A stretch of DNA of 64,000 bases from Todiramphus chloris collaris (Eukaryota > Chordata > Aves > Coraciiformes > Alcedinidae): assembly GCA_025345505.1 (NCBI GenBank), contig JANVCC010000021.1, forward strand, positions 25,763,865-25,827,864. The letters run 5' to 3'. The translations under genes were made by a program, and so were the position numbers. The notes under the pieces were generated by a model. The model worked only from the letters and a program-made list of their open reading frames with translations, searched no databases and was not told where the DNA came from. Positions 12,837 through 23,887 of the stretch are shown here, piece after piece (the stretch's first letter is position 1; every line of letters begins with the position of its first letter).

Positions 12837-13309
12837 TCAGTGCTAAAAGGAACAAGAAGGACTTCTATTATGGAAAGTGGATGGTAAAGCATGTCCTAGT
12901 ATCTTCTGACATACATAATAAATCCCAATCTAAGGGTTAAAATATTACACATTTTACCACAGTTCATACACAAGGAAAAAAAATAAAAATACCATTGAAA
13001 TAAACCATGGGTGAATCATGGATAAAATGTTGCATTTGAATTTATATATGATTTCTATTGACAGTATACTACAGTATATTTTCCTTGCCTCCTTGCACAA
13101 AAGTTGGATCTCACTATTGCTTTCATTTTACTACTTTCTCTTAGGCAAGTGCATCCAACTAGTCCTTAAAGATGTTTTGTTTATAAAGATATATTCAGAG
13201 TTCATCTATTTAGATATCACTTATTTCAGCTCCTAAATCAAATCACATCTGTTTTCCCTTTCTTTACAGTTTTTTCTTTCATGATTTCTGGAAGGGATCA
13301 TGAGCTCAC
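12837..13309. other. Unique AT-rich sequence, no gene seen
   Basis: Nothing recognisable apart from A/T-rich sequence. It would be the intron just downstream of the - strand exon candidate at 13310-13468. Confidence 0.4.
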
Positions 13310-13468
13310 CATACTTTTTCTTTCCATTTGGTTTCTGATATTTAGCTTGTGCTGCCAGTGTACTTTGTGTGGCATAGTACTTGTAGATTGTGTCTCCATT
13401 TTTTGGCAGGACACTTGCAGTATCAGATTGCTGAAAATTTCTCCCCACACTATTTAAGACATTTTTAG
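13310..13468 (-). other. Candidate exon on - strand (159 nt), unidentified
   Basis: Read on the - strand, a good 3' splice site (TTCTGTTGACATTTATTTCAG, including a branch-point-like TTGAC) precedes 159 nt that stay open in one frame. A 5' splice site, TATG followed by GTGAGC, comes next. The length is a multiple of three. Two bases complete a codon, 52 codons follow and one base remains. The peptide begins KNVLNSVGRNFQQ and its C-terminal half is lysine/tyrosine-rich with YQKPNGKKKY. The composition is hydrophilic and not low-complexity. I do not recognise a family. The phase is compatible with a short candidate exon at 29420-29458, also on the - strand. A purine-rich - strand favours long open K/N/E frames by chance, which tempers the call. 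Confidence 0.35.
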
Positions 13469-15879
13469 CTGAAATAAATGTCAACAGAACACACAGCCAC
13501 TGTGTGGACTCTGAACTATCTTATTTTCCTAGATAACCTCATCTAGTTGCTACACTAACAGTGGCTAACAATATTAATCTTCTGTGTGGTTTAGTGACAA
13601 ATGTAGCTCTTTTGATAGTATGAAAGTGTATCAGAATTGAATTTTACAAACACGAAAGACAGGACACAGTGCTGGTGTAAGTATTCTACTCTATTCTCTA
13701 AAAGCAGAAAGACTTTTAGATCTAAACAGAGCTAAGTGACAATGAACAACCCTCCAGCAGATATCCCGTCAGGGTGAAAGGAAGCAGAACATATCATACC
13801 ACTCTGAGGAATATTATTATTATTATTATTGTAAAATAATAGCTCTAAGACAGGAAGTGAAGTGGAAGAAGTCAAAACAAGTATTCATGCCTGCAAGGAT
13901 GCAGGCCTGATGAACAGATAGCATCTGTTGAATATATTTCTCCCTGAGAATCAGATGTAGCTAGAAGAACTTGCTCTGTTTAGATTACTAAAACAAAGGC
14001 TAAACCTGTGCATATCCAGACAATGTTATTTAGAAACAGGCAAGCAGATAAACACCATAGATGGAAGAGCGCTTTTTTTTTTCCCAAACTAACAGCTAAT
14101 GACAGCACAAGTGGAAACTAATGCAAACTATGTCTGGGCAAGAAGGGAAAATAGAAGATCTCTAATTTTCAGAGAAGCAAGTTAATAAATAAGTTTCCAG
14201 TAGCAATCATGGGTCAGGAGAAAAAAATTGAAACTCATAAGGATGAGCATAAACAGTACACACTTAGGGATGTACCCAATAGGTAACTAGGATGTATCCT
14301 ATTTTTTTGAAGAGAATGAATTTAGCTATATGGACACAGGACCTCACATGGATTTTTTTCTGCCCAACAAAGTATACTTTCATATTTTGAAGGTATAATT
14401 CAGTTCCAGTTCAATAAATTCCAAATATAGAAGGTATCTGGAAGAAGCATGAAGAGAATCATTGCAACAATAGATACAGTTCACGCCTATGAAAAAATGA
14501 GGCACTTAGTGGATTTTTTTGCTGCAGTTAAAGAAAGATTAGTTTCTTTAAGAGAATCTAATTCTTTCAAGAAACCCAATTTGTAGACTCACTTTTAAGT
14601 TGCTGGTCAAACTGAATTAAACGTCTTTACAGAAAGCAAGTGCTGCCTGAGGAATCTAGGTGTTTTAAGAGAGGAACACCATTTCTCTGATCAAAAGCAA
14701 ACCAGAAAAGTCTGTGCACTTAACTGGCATGTCAGTTTGTGATATTATCGTGGTTTATAATTGCTGACAGGATGTTAGTATCTTCACACTGTATTAAGTA
14801 TTATATGTTTTTGCCTTGAAACTTATTAAAAAATAAATTCACCAATTATCTGGGCATAACTGTGCTCTAGTGAATACATGGTAAAATCTAGAATACATAT
14901 CTGCTTTTAAAATTCCAATTAGCTAAAGAATGTATTCTTGTCAAAGTCCAACTTATTGTGATTTTATATTGTTGGTTTGGTTTGTTTTTGTGGTTGTGGG
15001 TTTGTTTGTTTGTTTTTAAAACTCTTATGTTGAAGGAAAATTCTGTCTTTGTGAGCTCCTCTTGTGGTACAGAAATCACACTCAAAGATTTGCTTCTCCT
15101 ATATCTCCAAAGTCCACTGCCTTAAGAGTTCAGCTGCATCTGGAATAGTTGCATCTTCATGTCAAAGTCCAAGACAAACACACAGTTAATGAACCTTCAG
15201 TCTCTCCAGGCTCAGTTCTCAGTCCCTGTTTTCCAGGGCAGACCTCAGATGAAACAGACAATCTGGACTCTCACCAGCAGTCTCTTGGTTAGAAATCAAC
15301 TTAGCCACCTGGAAAAGTCCTGGTCTCCCCTGGGGAGACTCTGGAAGCCACAGTCCTAAGTCAGCATTAGTATCCTTATCATTTCAGGTAGGCTTAATAT
15401 TTCCCTTCACACCAGACACCTAGCCATGTGCAGTGAGCTTGCTGTATCTGATTGTAAGCACACAAGTGATTGCATATATCTGTATGTCTGTCAGAGAAAG
15501 AATGAACCATGACTTCCTTCCTACCTAACACAGTGAACACATATATCCTCAATCATTTTTAATTCAGAGGGAAACAAAACTCATTTCCCTGAACTTTGAG
15601 GGACTGTGATGTTCCAGTAAGATCAAAAGCTCCACTTGAATATTCACGTGTCTAAAAAAATTTCTGTACTCCAAAATGATTCTAGAAAATGAAATTCTGT
15701 TAGAAGATAGTCGCATTCAGGTAAAAAATACCTGTGATGAGAAACTGGCCTATTTTTATCCAGGTCTGCTTTAGCTATATTTTTCACAAAACTCCTTTTC
15801 CTCCACATGAGGGAGATTTTTGACTAGTCTACCCTGCTCTCAGTAGATCAGAATTTCTGTGTTTTTTTTCCAGCACTGC
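13469..15879. other. Unique AT-rich sequence, no gene seen
   Basis: It holds a short ATT trinucleotide microsatellite (13812-13830) and T/G-rich stretches near 14970-15020. No gene or interspersed repeat was recognised. The open frame at 15159-15359 has no supporting context. Confidence 0.4.
13812..13830. repeat. (ATT)n microsatellite
   Basis: About six ATT units without interruption. Confidence 0.9.
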
Positions 15880-15976
15880 TTTTTTGTTGGTTTGGTTTGG
15901 TTTTGTTTTTTGTTTGTTTGAGGTTTTTTTCTTTGTTTGTTTTTGTTGTTTCTGGTTTTGATTTTAGTGGTTTTTT

Positions 15977-16006
<30 letters not shown>
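15880..16006. repeat. T/G low-complexity tract ending in T28
   Basis: A run of TTTGGTTTGG, GTTTTTTGTTTGTTTG and similar motifs ends in 28 uninterrupted T (15979-16006). Bird genomes often carry such tracts as decayed poly(T) ends of - strand retroposed sequences. Confidence 0.9.
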
Positions 16007-16010
<4 letters not shown>

Positions 16011-17029
16011 AGAAGAATATTCCCATTAATTTCAGACAGGATTTAGCTTACTGTATTGTAAGCAGCAGGACTGGCTTACTGCAGCCCCTGACAAGCATGA
16101 ATACAACAAGCTATTCCTGTGTTCAAACTCATCACAAGCTCTGGGCAAAATGTTTCCTCAGCCCAAAGCCCTTCTCCAAAGCTTGGTAGCTCCAACACAA
16201 AATGCCTTGAAGACTCTCTCTGCAAAATGTATGAGCAGACCTGGAATGACACCATCATTAGAGAATAATGACCCTTCTCTAATAATGAATAATAATGATT
16301 AGAGAAATATGACCACATATCCTAGCTGTAGCAGGCACAGGCTTTCTCTTATATGTTTTCTCTCTGGCCTCAGGTATCTCAAGGTCTTGAGCTGGGGATG
16401 CTATAAAAGCACCAAACAGGATCGGAGACCTTTTCCATCTCACAATCCCAGATCTTGACCTCCTATTTCTTCTTCTTAGACACAGACTACTTGTTTCTTC
16501 ATTTCTTTGCCCTGTCCTCATTTAGGCATAGCTTCTAGAAGATAGTAATGTAGAAATCTATGGTGTTGCCATATGGGAGATTAAATGCTCAGGTTAGGCA
16601 AGGCAGCACTGATTACAGCATGTATGCTACTAGAACATCAAGTGCCCCAAAAAGTTTTGTAAGTACTGCAGAGCCAGAGTGGGTAGGTGGGATTCCTAAA
16701 GATCGCTCTGATACAGTCAAGCACTCTCGTTCTTCGTAACATGTACAAGTAGCTTTTTGTATTTAGACTGTGATTTACTGATGGAGTCCTCAGAAGCAAA
16801 TAGTTATTAATAACCCCTTGATCTCCACAAAAAAAAAAAAAAAAAACCAAAAAAACCCCAAAAAAAAACCAACCCAAAAAAACCTGTGAAAAATTTGAGA
16901 GTGTATAGGACTGTATGGGTTATTATAAAAATATTACCTACATCTTAAAGCTGTAGGGTTTCCTATTTTTCCAAAGATCTATCAAATGTCTTTTAAAAAT
17001 TAAGCAAGTCTGTTTTTCAGCCAGGGTTA
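16007..17029. other. Unique sequence with a TATA-like motif and an A18 tract
   Basis: 16257-16306 carries three copies of a 9-mer in alternating orientation (see findings). GGGGATGCTATAAAAGCACC near 16395 is TATA-box-like, but I see no gene downstream. An A18 tract (16829-16846) is followed by C/A-rich low-complexity sequence to about 16885. No gene was identified. Confidence 0.4.
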
Positions 17030-17110
17030 ATAAAAGACAAACTGAGGCACAAATGAGTCACAGGTGACATAGCCACCGGGAGCAAGACAGCAAATAGGAC
17101 TCAGTAATCG
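17030..17110 (-). mobile_element. Short MIR/CORE-type SINE-like remnant, antisense
   Basis: AAACTGAGGCACA (17039-17051), then a GGTGACATAG-like segment and 'caaataggactcag', follow the order of antisense MIR-like SINEs ('aaactgaggcaca ... ggtcacacag ... aatagaactcag'). It is short and diverged. A CR1 follows directly. Confidence 0.4.
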
Positions 17111-17114
17111 TATA

Positions 17115-17985
17115 TGTGCCCCATCCCATGTCCCATTTGTGGAGGAAAAAACAGTTATCAGGAGTAGTCAGCATGGATTCATCAAGGGTAAATCATGCTT
17201 AACCAATCTAATAGCCTTCTATGATGGTATGACTGTCTGGATAGATGAGGATAGAGCAGTGAATGTTGTCTTCCTTGACTTCAGCAAGGTTTTTGACACT
17301 GTGTCCCATGACAATCTCATAGGGAAGCTAAGGAAGTATGAGTTAGATGAGTGGACTGTGAAGTGGATTGAGAACTGGCTGAATGAGAGAGCTCAGAAGG
17401 TTGTGTTCAGCAGTGCTGAGTCTTGTTGGAGGCCTATAACTAGCAGTGTTCCCCAGGGGTCAGTACTGGGTCCAGTCTTGTTCAGCATATTCATCAACGA
17501 CCTGGATGAAGGAATAGAGTGCACTCTTAGCAAGTTTGCTGATGCTACAAAACCGGGAGGAGTGGCTGACACACCAGAAGGCTGTGCTGCCATTGAGTGA
17601 GAAATGGACAGGCTGGACAGTTGGGCAGACAAACCTAATGAAGTTCAACAAGGTTTAAGTGTAGAGTCTTGTACCTGGGGTGGAATAACCTCATACACCA
17701 GTGTAGGTTAGGGGTTGCTCTGAGCAGTAACAGGAGAAGGGGCAACAGGCACAAACTAGAACACAGGAAGTTCCACCTCAATGTAAGGAAAAACTTCTTT
17801 ACTTTGAGGGTGGCGGAGCACTGGAACGGACTATCCAGAGAAGTTGTGACATCTCCTTCTCTGGAGACTTTCAAAACCCACCTGGACGAGTTCCTGTGTG
17901 ACCTGCTTTAGGTGAACCTGCTTTAGCAAGGAGGTTGAACTAGATGATCTCTAGAGGTCCCTTACAACCCCTACCATTCTATAAT
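17115..17985 (+). mobile_element. CR1 LINE with internal deletion (+)
   Basis: The longest CR1 in the window. It starts inside the reverse-transcriptase ORF ('agcatggattcatcaaggg') and keeps the fingers and palm region up to about 17715. It then jumps to the extreme 3' coding end ('gggcaacaggcacaaactag', 17742), having lost roughly the thumb and linker region, and finishes GATGATCTCTAGAGGTCCC near 17945 with a decayed terminal repeat. The 3' end matches the copy at 58595-59162, so these two belong to one subfamily. It is inserted immediately after an older SINE-like remnant. Confidence 0.95.
17139..17600 (+). pseudogene. CR1 reverse transcriptase fragment, inactivated
   Basis: A 153-codon open stretch encoding the middle of the CR1 ORF2 reverse transcriptase. 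Recognisable blocks are [13 protein letters not shown] (residues about 46-58, RT motif A), [12 protein letters not shown] (104-115, motif B) and KFADATK (132-138). The last should be the catalytic FADD, but its second aspartate is alanine (codons 17535-17546), so the enzyme would be dead even in this open part. The first codon is not a biological start, since the ORF is simply truncated at its 5' end. The frame ends at a TGA where intact CR1 continues, and an internal deletion follows. It is a relic, not a host gene. Confidence 0.92.
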
Positions 17986-18399
17986 TACCTGACCCTTGAG
18001 ATCATGGTGTTTTACACTCACATGCAGCCATTTGTTTCAACCTTGAGGTGCTACAATATATGAATGAAGAAAAAGGCATTGCTCAGTTTTCTTTTCCTTT
18101 TATTTTGGATTTCTAACAAGCAGTGTGAGTCAGCCCTGCTGAATGTTGTGTAAAATGTATAAAGAATTACTGTAAAAGGTATGTATGAGAGGAATAAGAC
18201 TTCCCCAGTATTTTTTCTTCTGTCCTCAAAGGGGTTAAAGAAGCCTAACACAAAGGAGTTAAGAAATGCCTGAAATGGGATAATAAATGTGACACTCTCC
18301 GACTATCAGTAGCAAATATTTGAGCTTATCAAATAACAGAGGAAGTAGTTTAGTTACAAATAAACCAATCTCTCATAAAACAAGTCTTCACACAAGGTA
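17986..18399. other. Unique AT-rich sequence, no gene seen
   Basis: Ordinary AT-rich sequence between the CR1 and the GC-rich island. No gene or repeat was recognised. Confidence 0.45.
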
Positions 18400-18850
18400 A
18401 TTTCATTGAACTGGAGACAGCTAAAGGCCACTGGCGGGCAGGACTCCCGCTCTGTGTGCACTCCCCAACGGCCCCTGAGTGATTAATGGGGCAGCCGGCT
18501 GGGAGGCCAAGCCCAGGGACGAGGGAGCTGGGCTTCATATCAGCGGAGCGGCAATAAATAAAGCATCGCAGAGCTGGTGTGAGGAAGTGACTCATCCTCC
18601 TGGAACACAGTGGGATTTGTGCTCTCCCCCAGCCGCCCCCCTCCCTGCTCCCCCTCGCCCCCTTTTTCCTCTGCTGCAGAGACCAGCGTGTCCCAGAGAC
18701 TATAGTAGATGTCACCGCTTGGCACTGGCTGTGCAAAGAGAGGACAAATATGTGGGTGTGATGGTGATCTGGGACGATAGTCTTAAAGCTGCAGCGCTCG
18801 CTATTAAGGGAGCATCTGGGCTGAAGCAAGCTTAGCAAAACACGTTTCAA
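18400..18850. promoter_or_regulatory. GC-rich island, candidate promoter or enhancer
   Basis: This is the only clearly GC-rich block in the window, with about a dozen CpGs in 450 bp against very few elsewhere. It contains a consensus AP-1 site TGACTCA (18588-18594), a homeodomain-type GATTAATGG (18481), GCAATAAATAAAG (18551) and five C-runs (18626-18662) forming a quadruplex motif on the - strand. Overlapping 118- and 166-codon frames on opposite strands reflect GC content lowering stop frequency and resemble no protein I know. No flanking first exon was identified. It may be a distal regulatory element or the CpG-island promoter of an unannotated transcript. Confidence 0.4.
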
Positions 18851-21800
18851 AGACCAGCTTCTTTGTGGGAGAGGTTTGGATGCTCCTTCTCCTTTTCATG
18901 GCATTTAAGTAATGCAGAGGGAGAGTATAACAGCTTTGGTAATCAGGAAGAGACTTTCCTTCCAAAAGTTATGTAAAAAACCAGGCCATTTAAACACAGG
19001 AGAACTGAATCAAAAAGAGGTGGAAATGAAACAGAAGAAGTTGCAACATGCCCATGGTTAGGTTGGGAGCTAAGGTGTGGTTTCACCACTGGGTTAGCAT
19101 CAATAGAACCACAGGGTGCTGTTGGCAGAGCTGAACCATGCTCCACTCTCCATAAGCTCTTACCCCCTCCCCAGCAGCTCCTTCTCAAGGGACATGACCT
19201 CACATCTGCACACCCATCAATGGAAGCACAAAAGGCTACTTGGGGAAGGATGGCAGAATTATTATTCGGATGGCAGTATACCTGTAGTGTCATTTCTAGG
19301 TTGAACTCTAGTTTTCTCAATCATAAAAGTATGCAACATCACTGTAAGAGTGCAGGAAAACCATTCATGCACCAAAAAAAAAGATTTTCTGCCTCTGACT
19401 AAACAGCAAGAGGTCCTGATGGGTATGAATAGCAACATTTATTTTTCTTCTTTTTGTTTTTCAGGACTAACATGGCTGTTATTTACTGTATCATTCATAA
19501 TACACTAACTATGCACACATCTTTTTTTAAACTCCACATGCTTCTAACTAAACTTGTGAAAAAAATTTGCAAATGGTAACAGAGACTGATAGTCTTATTT
19601 CAGAATGCAATAAAAACTAAAAAATTGCATTGTAACATAGAGAATAATATAGAAAATCAGACATGCCAGTATTTGAGACTGTAGTATGTTGTTATTTATG
19701 TATATATGCATTTCATATCAGTGCATCTTTTTCTGTATTTATAAATATATAGGTATATATGTAGACATACAAGTGAAGATATGTAAGTATAAAAGCAGAT
19801 TCAAGACAGATTATGCAACTGCTGTAGTTTTTTAAGTAAACCTTGTCCCCATTGTTATCTTTGATGTAGATATGAATTACAACACTATGTGGAAAAGTCC
19901 ATTAGATATTCAGTCCTGAATGTGGACTTTTCTCTGTTAGCTAAAAGTCAAACAATGTGCAAACAGTATAGTAAATGTAAGTAAATGTAAGTGCATCATC
20001 TGAAACAGCATGAAAACACCTGGTCAAGTTTTGTTTTCTCTATTTTTGAAATTTCTAGGGCAATACAGACTTTAATGCCTTAGAAAATGGTTTTGAATCA
20101 CACTATTAATTGACTTTAGTAAACTCATTAATGTAAACTGTGACTTCCAGGGGCAAAAATAGTGCAAGTTCAAGGGGCTGTGATTTGTAAGATACCTTGT
20201 CAGCACTGTCTTTAGCTGCCAGGACCATGGTGGTGATTGGTGGTTTACTCTTGTTGCTGCAGGTGGATTTTGCTGGGGCAGCTGAATGACTGGGTATCCC
20301 CACCCCTGTGCCCAAGACTGCTGCTCTTGGCAGGAGCTGTTCAATGAGAGACACAGTAACTCTTCAGGAGCACTGATTAGTGTTACTATACCAGATTACA
20401 AACTGAAGCAGTGGAGGCTTATCTGTTCCCTTAAGTGATCATTGCTCTGGGGAAAAAAAAAATTTGAATGGCTGAAATGAATGGGGGATGAGGGAAGTGC
20501 CTTAGCTGTGGACAGTAACAGGAGAACTGTTAGTTTAGCGGGAACTAAACCTTCCTGCAACCTTAAAGCCACTGAAGAGACCAAAAAGAAACTCTGTTCC
20601 ATCTTCTGCATAGAAATGTTAATAGCTTGGATCCTGAAACAGTCCATGAAGAGCAGCAGACTTGATTGCTGTCTAGGTTGTAACTAATTTGAAGATGGTA
20701 TAGAGTGAAAAATTTTGTTATATAAATCAGGTATGATAAAATCATGAGAAAAGCAGAAGAATCCACTGCCACTTCACAGCCTGCTTAGGCCCAGACTCAT
20801 CTACACAGATCAACTCCCTTGACTCCTTCATTTAAATAAAAGAATTTCTATGTAAAGGGAAGGATGAACTACTCTATAGATTTACTGGTATTTCCTCCTC
20901 TCCCAATCCTCTCACCATTAGTTGGCTTCGCTCCCAATTAAAACTTACACTGTGTCAGCTACAGTTTTTCTAATCCTTCAGTAAACAGCTGAAAAACTTC
21001 TTAAAAATTCAGTCACAGCTCAATCTGACACATGTGAGCCTCGGCTGCATACTCACATAAACAATTGCCCTGCATACAAAGCAGGTGGGAATGAGAGGTG
21101 TTATAAAAAAATAACATGAAATGTGTAGTGTCTACGGGGACTCAAAGGAATGGCCTATAATAGAAACAACCCTAACTTGCATCCCAGGGATTGAACTGAT
21201 ATTAAAATTCAATGCATAAGGTCTGGGAAAGCCAAAACAAAACCCTCCATCCTCTCCCCAGCTGACTAGACAAAAACTGCATGCTATCCTGAGATCATGT
21301 CAAAGGAAAACATATTTTCTCCTTTTTTTTTTCCACCCTGAATATTGCTGGTGAAGCAATGCTGCAGTGCAAGGGTTAAGGGATCTCAGAAAGCCCTGGT
21401 GCACTTTAGCTAGGGGCGGAGACATTCTGCAGAATAGAAGTCTGTGCTGCTTTGCCTGGGAAGGTTTTAGATTAGTGTTCTTCCAGCTGCATTTCCTTGA
21501 AACTGATTTAGTTTCAGCCCATATCAGAGTCCTTTCATGGAACTATTCCTATTCAAAATAAAGTGCCTTAAGAAACGCGCTGCAATGGGGTTTAAAGTAA
21601 TCCAAAAAGTATGGGTTGGCTTAGAATTTTTGTTACAGTTAAAAGGGCTAGGATTCAGGACAGAAGGATAACAGAAATTATCCCTCTCTGTACATTCTAA
21701 GCCTTTTTTGACCTAAGGCATTTACCACAAAGTGAAGGAGTCTTCACCACCTCTCACAAGGTTTACAGTAAGGAAGGTGCTTCTTTACTTCCCACTAAAA

Positions 21801-22272
21801 CTTGTTTCATTACAAGATATGACTCAAAATTATGCTGAATTAACTCTCTCTGAGAATGTTGTCTCTCATGACAGCAATGGTCATTTCTTTGTGTTTTAAG
21901 TACAGTTCTGGAAACACTGTCCCATTTATTACCCCAGGAACAGAAGTTGTTTTCAAACATAACTGTTGTTTAAGTAATGGGTTTGGGTTTTTTTCCTAGT
22001 GCCAAACTAAAAGAACAAATGTAGCTGTTAAACATCTAAACTGTTCATGAACAGTGCTGATCCTGCAAATGATTACCAGGCGCATGTTCTTAGAGAATTA
22101 TTTCTTTAAACGATACAAGTTTGATAAGTTTGCCAAGTGGCCAAGGGAGAACAGTTAAGAAAAATGTCATTGTTCTGGGCAGAATAGCAGAGGAAATATC
22201 CAGGCTGCAGATCAGGAGCACTTCCAAGTCCTCACCCTGGAAGCAGGTGCTGGTTGTGTCCTCACTCTCCAG
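18851..22272. other. Unique AT-rich sequence, no gene seen
   Basis: No gene or interspersed repeat was recognised. A small in-line duplication (GTAAATGTAA twice, about 19971-19990) and TA-rich stretches around 19690-19770 are the only structure noted. Confidence 0.4.
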
Positions 22273-22384
22273 TGGACCTCAGCCCAGGCACATGCTTCAG
22301 GTGAACACAAAGACTGCTCTAAGAAGCATCTAAGAGATGTGGATGTTGCGGGGATGTGCAGAGTTCCATGGTGCGCCATTGCTG
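22273..22384 (+). other. Candidate exon (112 nt), weak
   Basis: A pyrimidine-rich 3' splice-like end (GTCCTCACTCTCCAG) precedes 112 nt that are open in frame 0 for 37 codons, followed by a strong 5' splice site (CTG then GTAAGTATG). The deduced peptide starts WTSAQAHASGEHKDCSKKHL. No homology is recognised. A frame this short stays open by chance fairly often, so the donor site is the best part of the evidence. It could equally be a non-coding RNA exon. Confidence 0.2.
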
Positions 22385-23749
22385 GTAAGTATGGGCATAG
22401 CAAGAGATTTATTCTCCAAAAGAGAGTTGTGATTTAAGTAAACAAGTTGGACAATAGGCTGGAGAGAAGCAATGGAATACATACTGAGCTGTGTGGTGTT
22501 TTGTGCAAGTCTTCTTGGTTTAAGGACGTTTGGTTGTTTCCTTGTTCATTTTTCTAGAAGAGGAAGAGGTGCTTTCTTAAACTACTGGAGTGGAGTTTTC
22601 TTAGATGCTGTTTTACTAAGCTGAAAGACAAAGGAACTAGGGGAACAGAACAAGAGGAAGAAGCCTGAAACAGAAGTGGAATGAATCCAAAGCAAAGAGA
22701 GCACGCAAGAAAAGACTACAGGAGGCTCCTGCACATCCCAAGCATCAATGGAAATGCTTAGAGTGTGGTTGAAAAGATCTAATAGCAGTTCAAGAGCTGT
22801 GAGAAGGTAGGATTGAGTGGACTATTTTGAGTCCTGTTCCAAAACCTTTTATAGAAGTAGCAATAATCCCTTAAAAATACAAATGAATTTTTATTCCATA
22901 GCTTTTGTTGAAACCATCCCATTGGAAAAGTTCACTATCAGGTTGTGAGAGAAATTGGCAGATCAATTAGAATTTGCATTGATAAAATTCCAAAACCACT
23001 ACTGCTATGAAAGAGTTTCACTTACTCTTGTTCAAGTCAGGTAAAGAAGGAACAAGAGGCCAAGAGACATTTTTTTTGTGATCTGTGTGCTGTTGCTACC
23101 TTTCCAATCCCTACCTTAAAAAGCAAGTTCATTTCTAAAAACAACAAGAACAAGACAAGTTCTTACCACAGTATCGGAGGTACTGAAACAGAGCAATACA
23201 AAATCCTAATTCCTGTCAAAAGAAGAGCAGAATGAGGGGCACTGACATAGGTTTGAAAAGATAATTGAGGTCTTTCTCATTCTGCTTGGGAATACTTGTT
23301 TGGTTCTGATTGTTCACTGCCTTATCTAGTTGCTTCTGTAAGAACAACTGCACAACCACATATAAGACTGCTAATAAGGATAGTAATATTTTACATTCAC
23401 TTAGCATACATGCAGATAGCTGAGAATTAAGCCTGCTTATTGTTGCTCCCATGGCTTGAGGCTGCATCTTGTCTACACAAGGTTGTCATGTTGGGTCACC
23501 TCCCATACAGTACAACTACCAGCTTTAAAAGAAACTGTGGTTTCCACTGATATGGCTCTTCCTTATTCCATGTCATGTTGTCTCCACCATTCCAGCTGTG
23601 AAAGAACTCATGCACATGGCATCAACAGTTTTAGCAACTGGTGTTAAACCTCATTCTGAGTCTACAGCTTTCAATTTCATTCTACATTAAAATCAGTTTG
23701 GAAGTACAAGTTTTGTGTGCCTTAAGCCAATTTTCCCTTTTCTTTTCAG
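22385..23749. other. Unique AT-rich sequence, no gene seen
   Basis: No recognisable gene or repeat. The final 30 bases are pyrimidine-rich and form the 3' splice-like context of the next entry. Confidence 0.4.
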
Positions 23750-23887
23750 GCTGAGCACATGGAAAAGATATGTGAATGCTTCACCTGGCAGCCAGCTTGC
23801 AACTCCAGCACAAGGATGCACTGTGACTTCATTAGGACTTCAAAGGAAAATGCCACACAGCTGTGTTACACAAATGCTGTGGAGTAG
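23750..23887 (+). other. Candidate terminal exon, Cys-rich peptide, unidentified
   Basis: A strong 3' splice-like tract (TTTTCCCTTTTCTTTTCAG) is followed by 45 open codons and TAG. The peptide has five cysteines (starting AEHMEKICECFTWQPAC) and two N-glycosylation sequons (NSS and NAT), a texture seen in secreted or receptor ectodomains. An in-frame stop just upstream of the splice site means it could only be coding if spliced. I recognise no family and no poly(A) signal close by. Confidence 0.2.

Noticed and set aside
16390-16410. TATA-box-like GCTATAAAAGC as a promoter
   Set aside because: No CpG island, initiator or downstream exon. TATA-like motifs are frequent in AT-rich DNA.
18350-18850. 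166-codon - strand and 118-codon + strand frames
   Set aside because: They overlap on opposite strands inside the GC-rich island, where stop codons are rare. Neither has recognisable domains or a coherent start or splice context.
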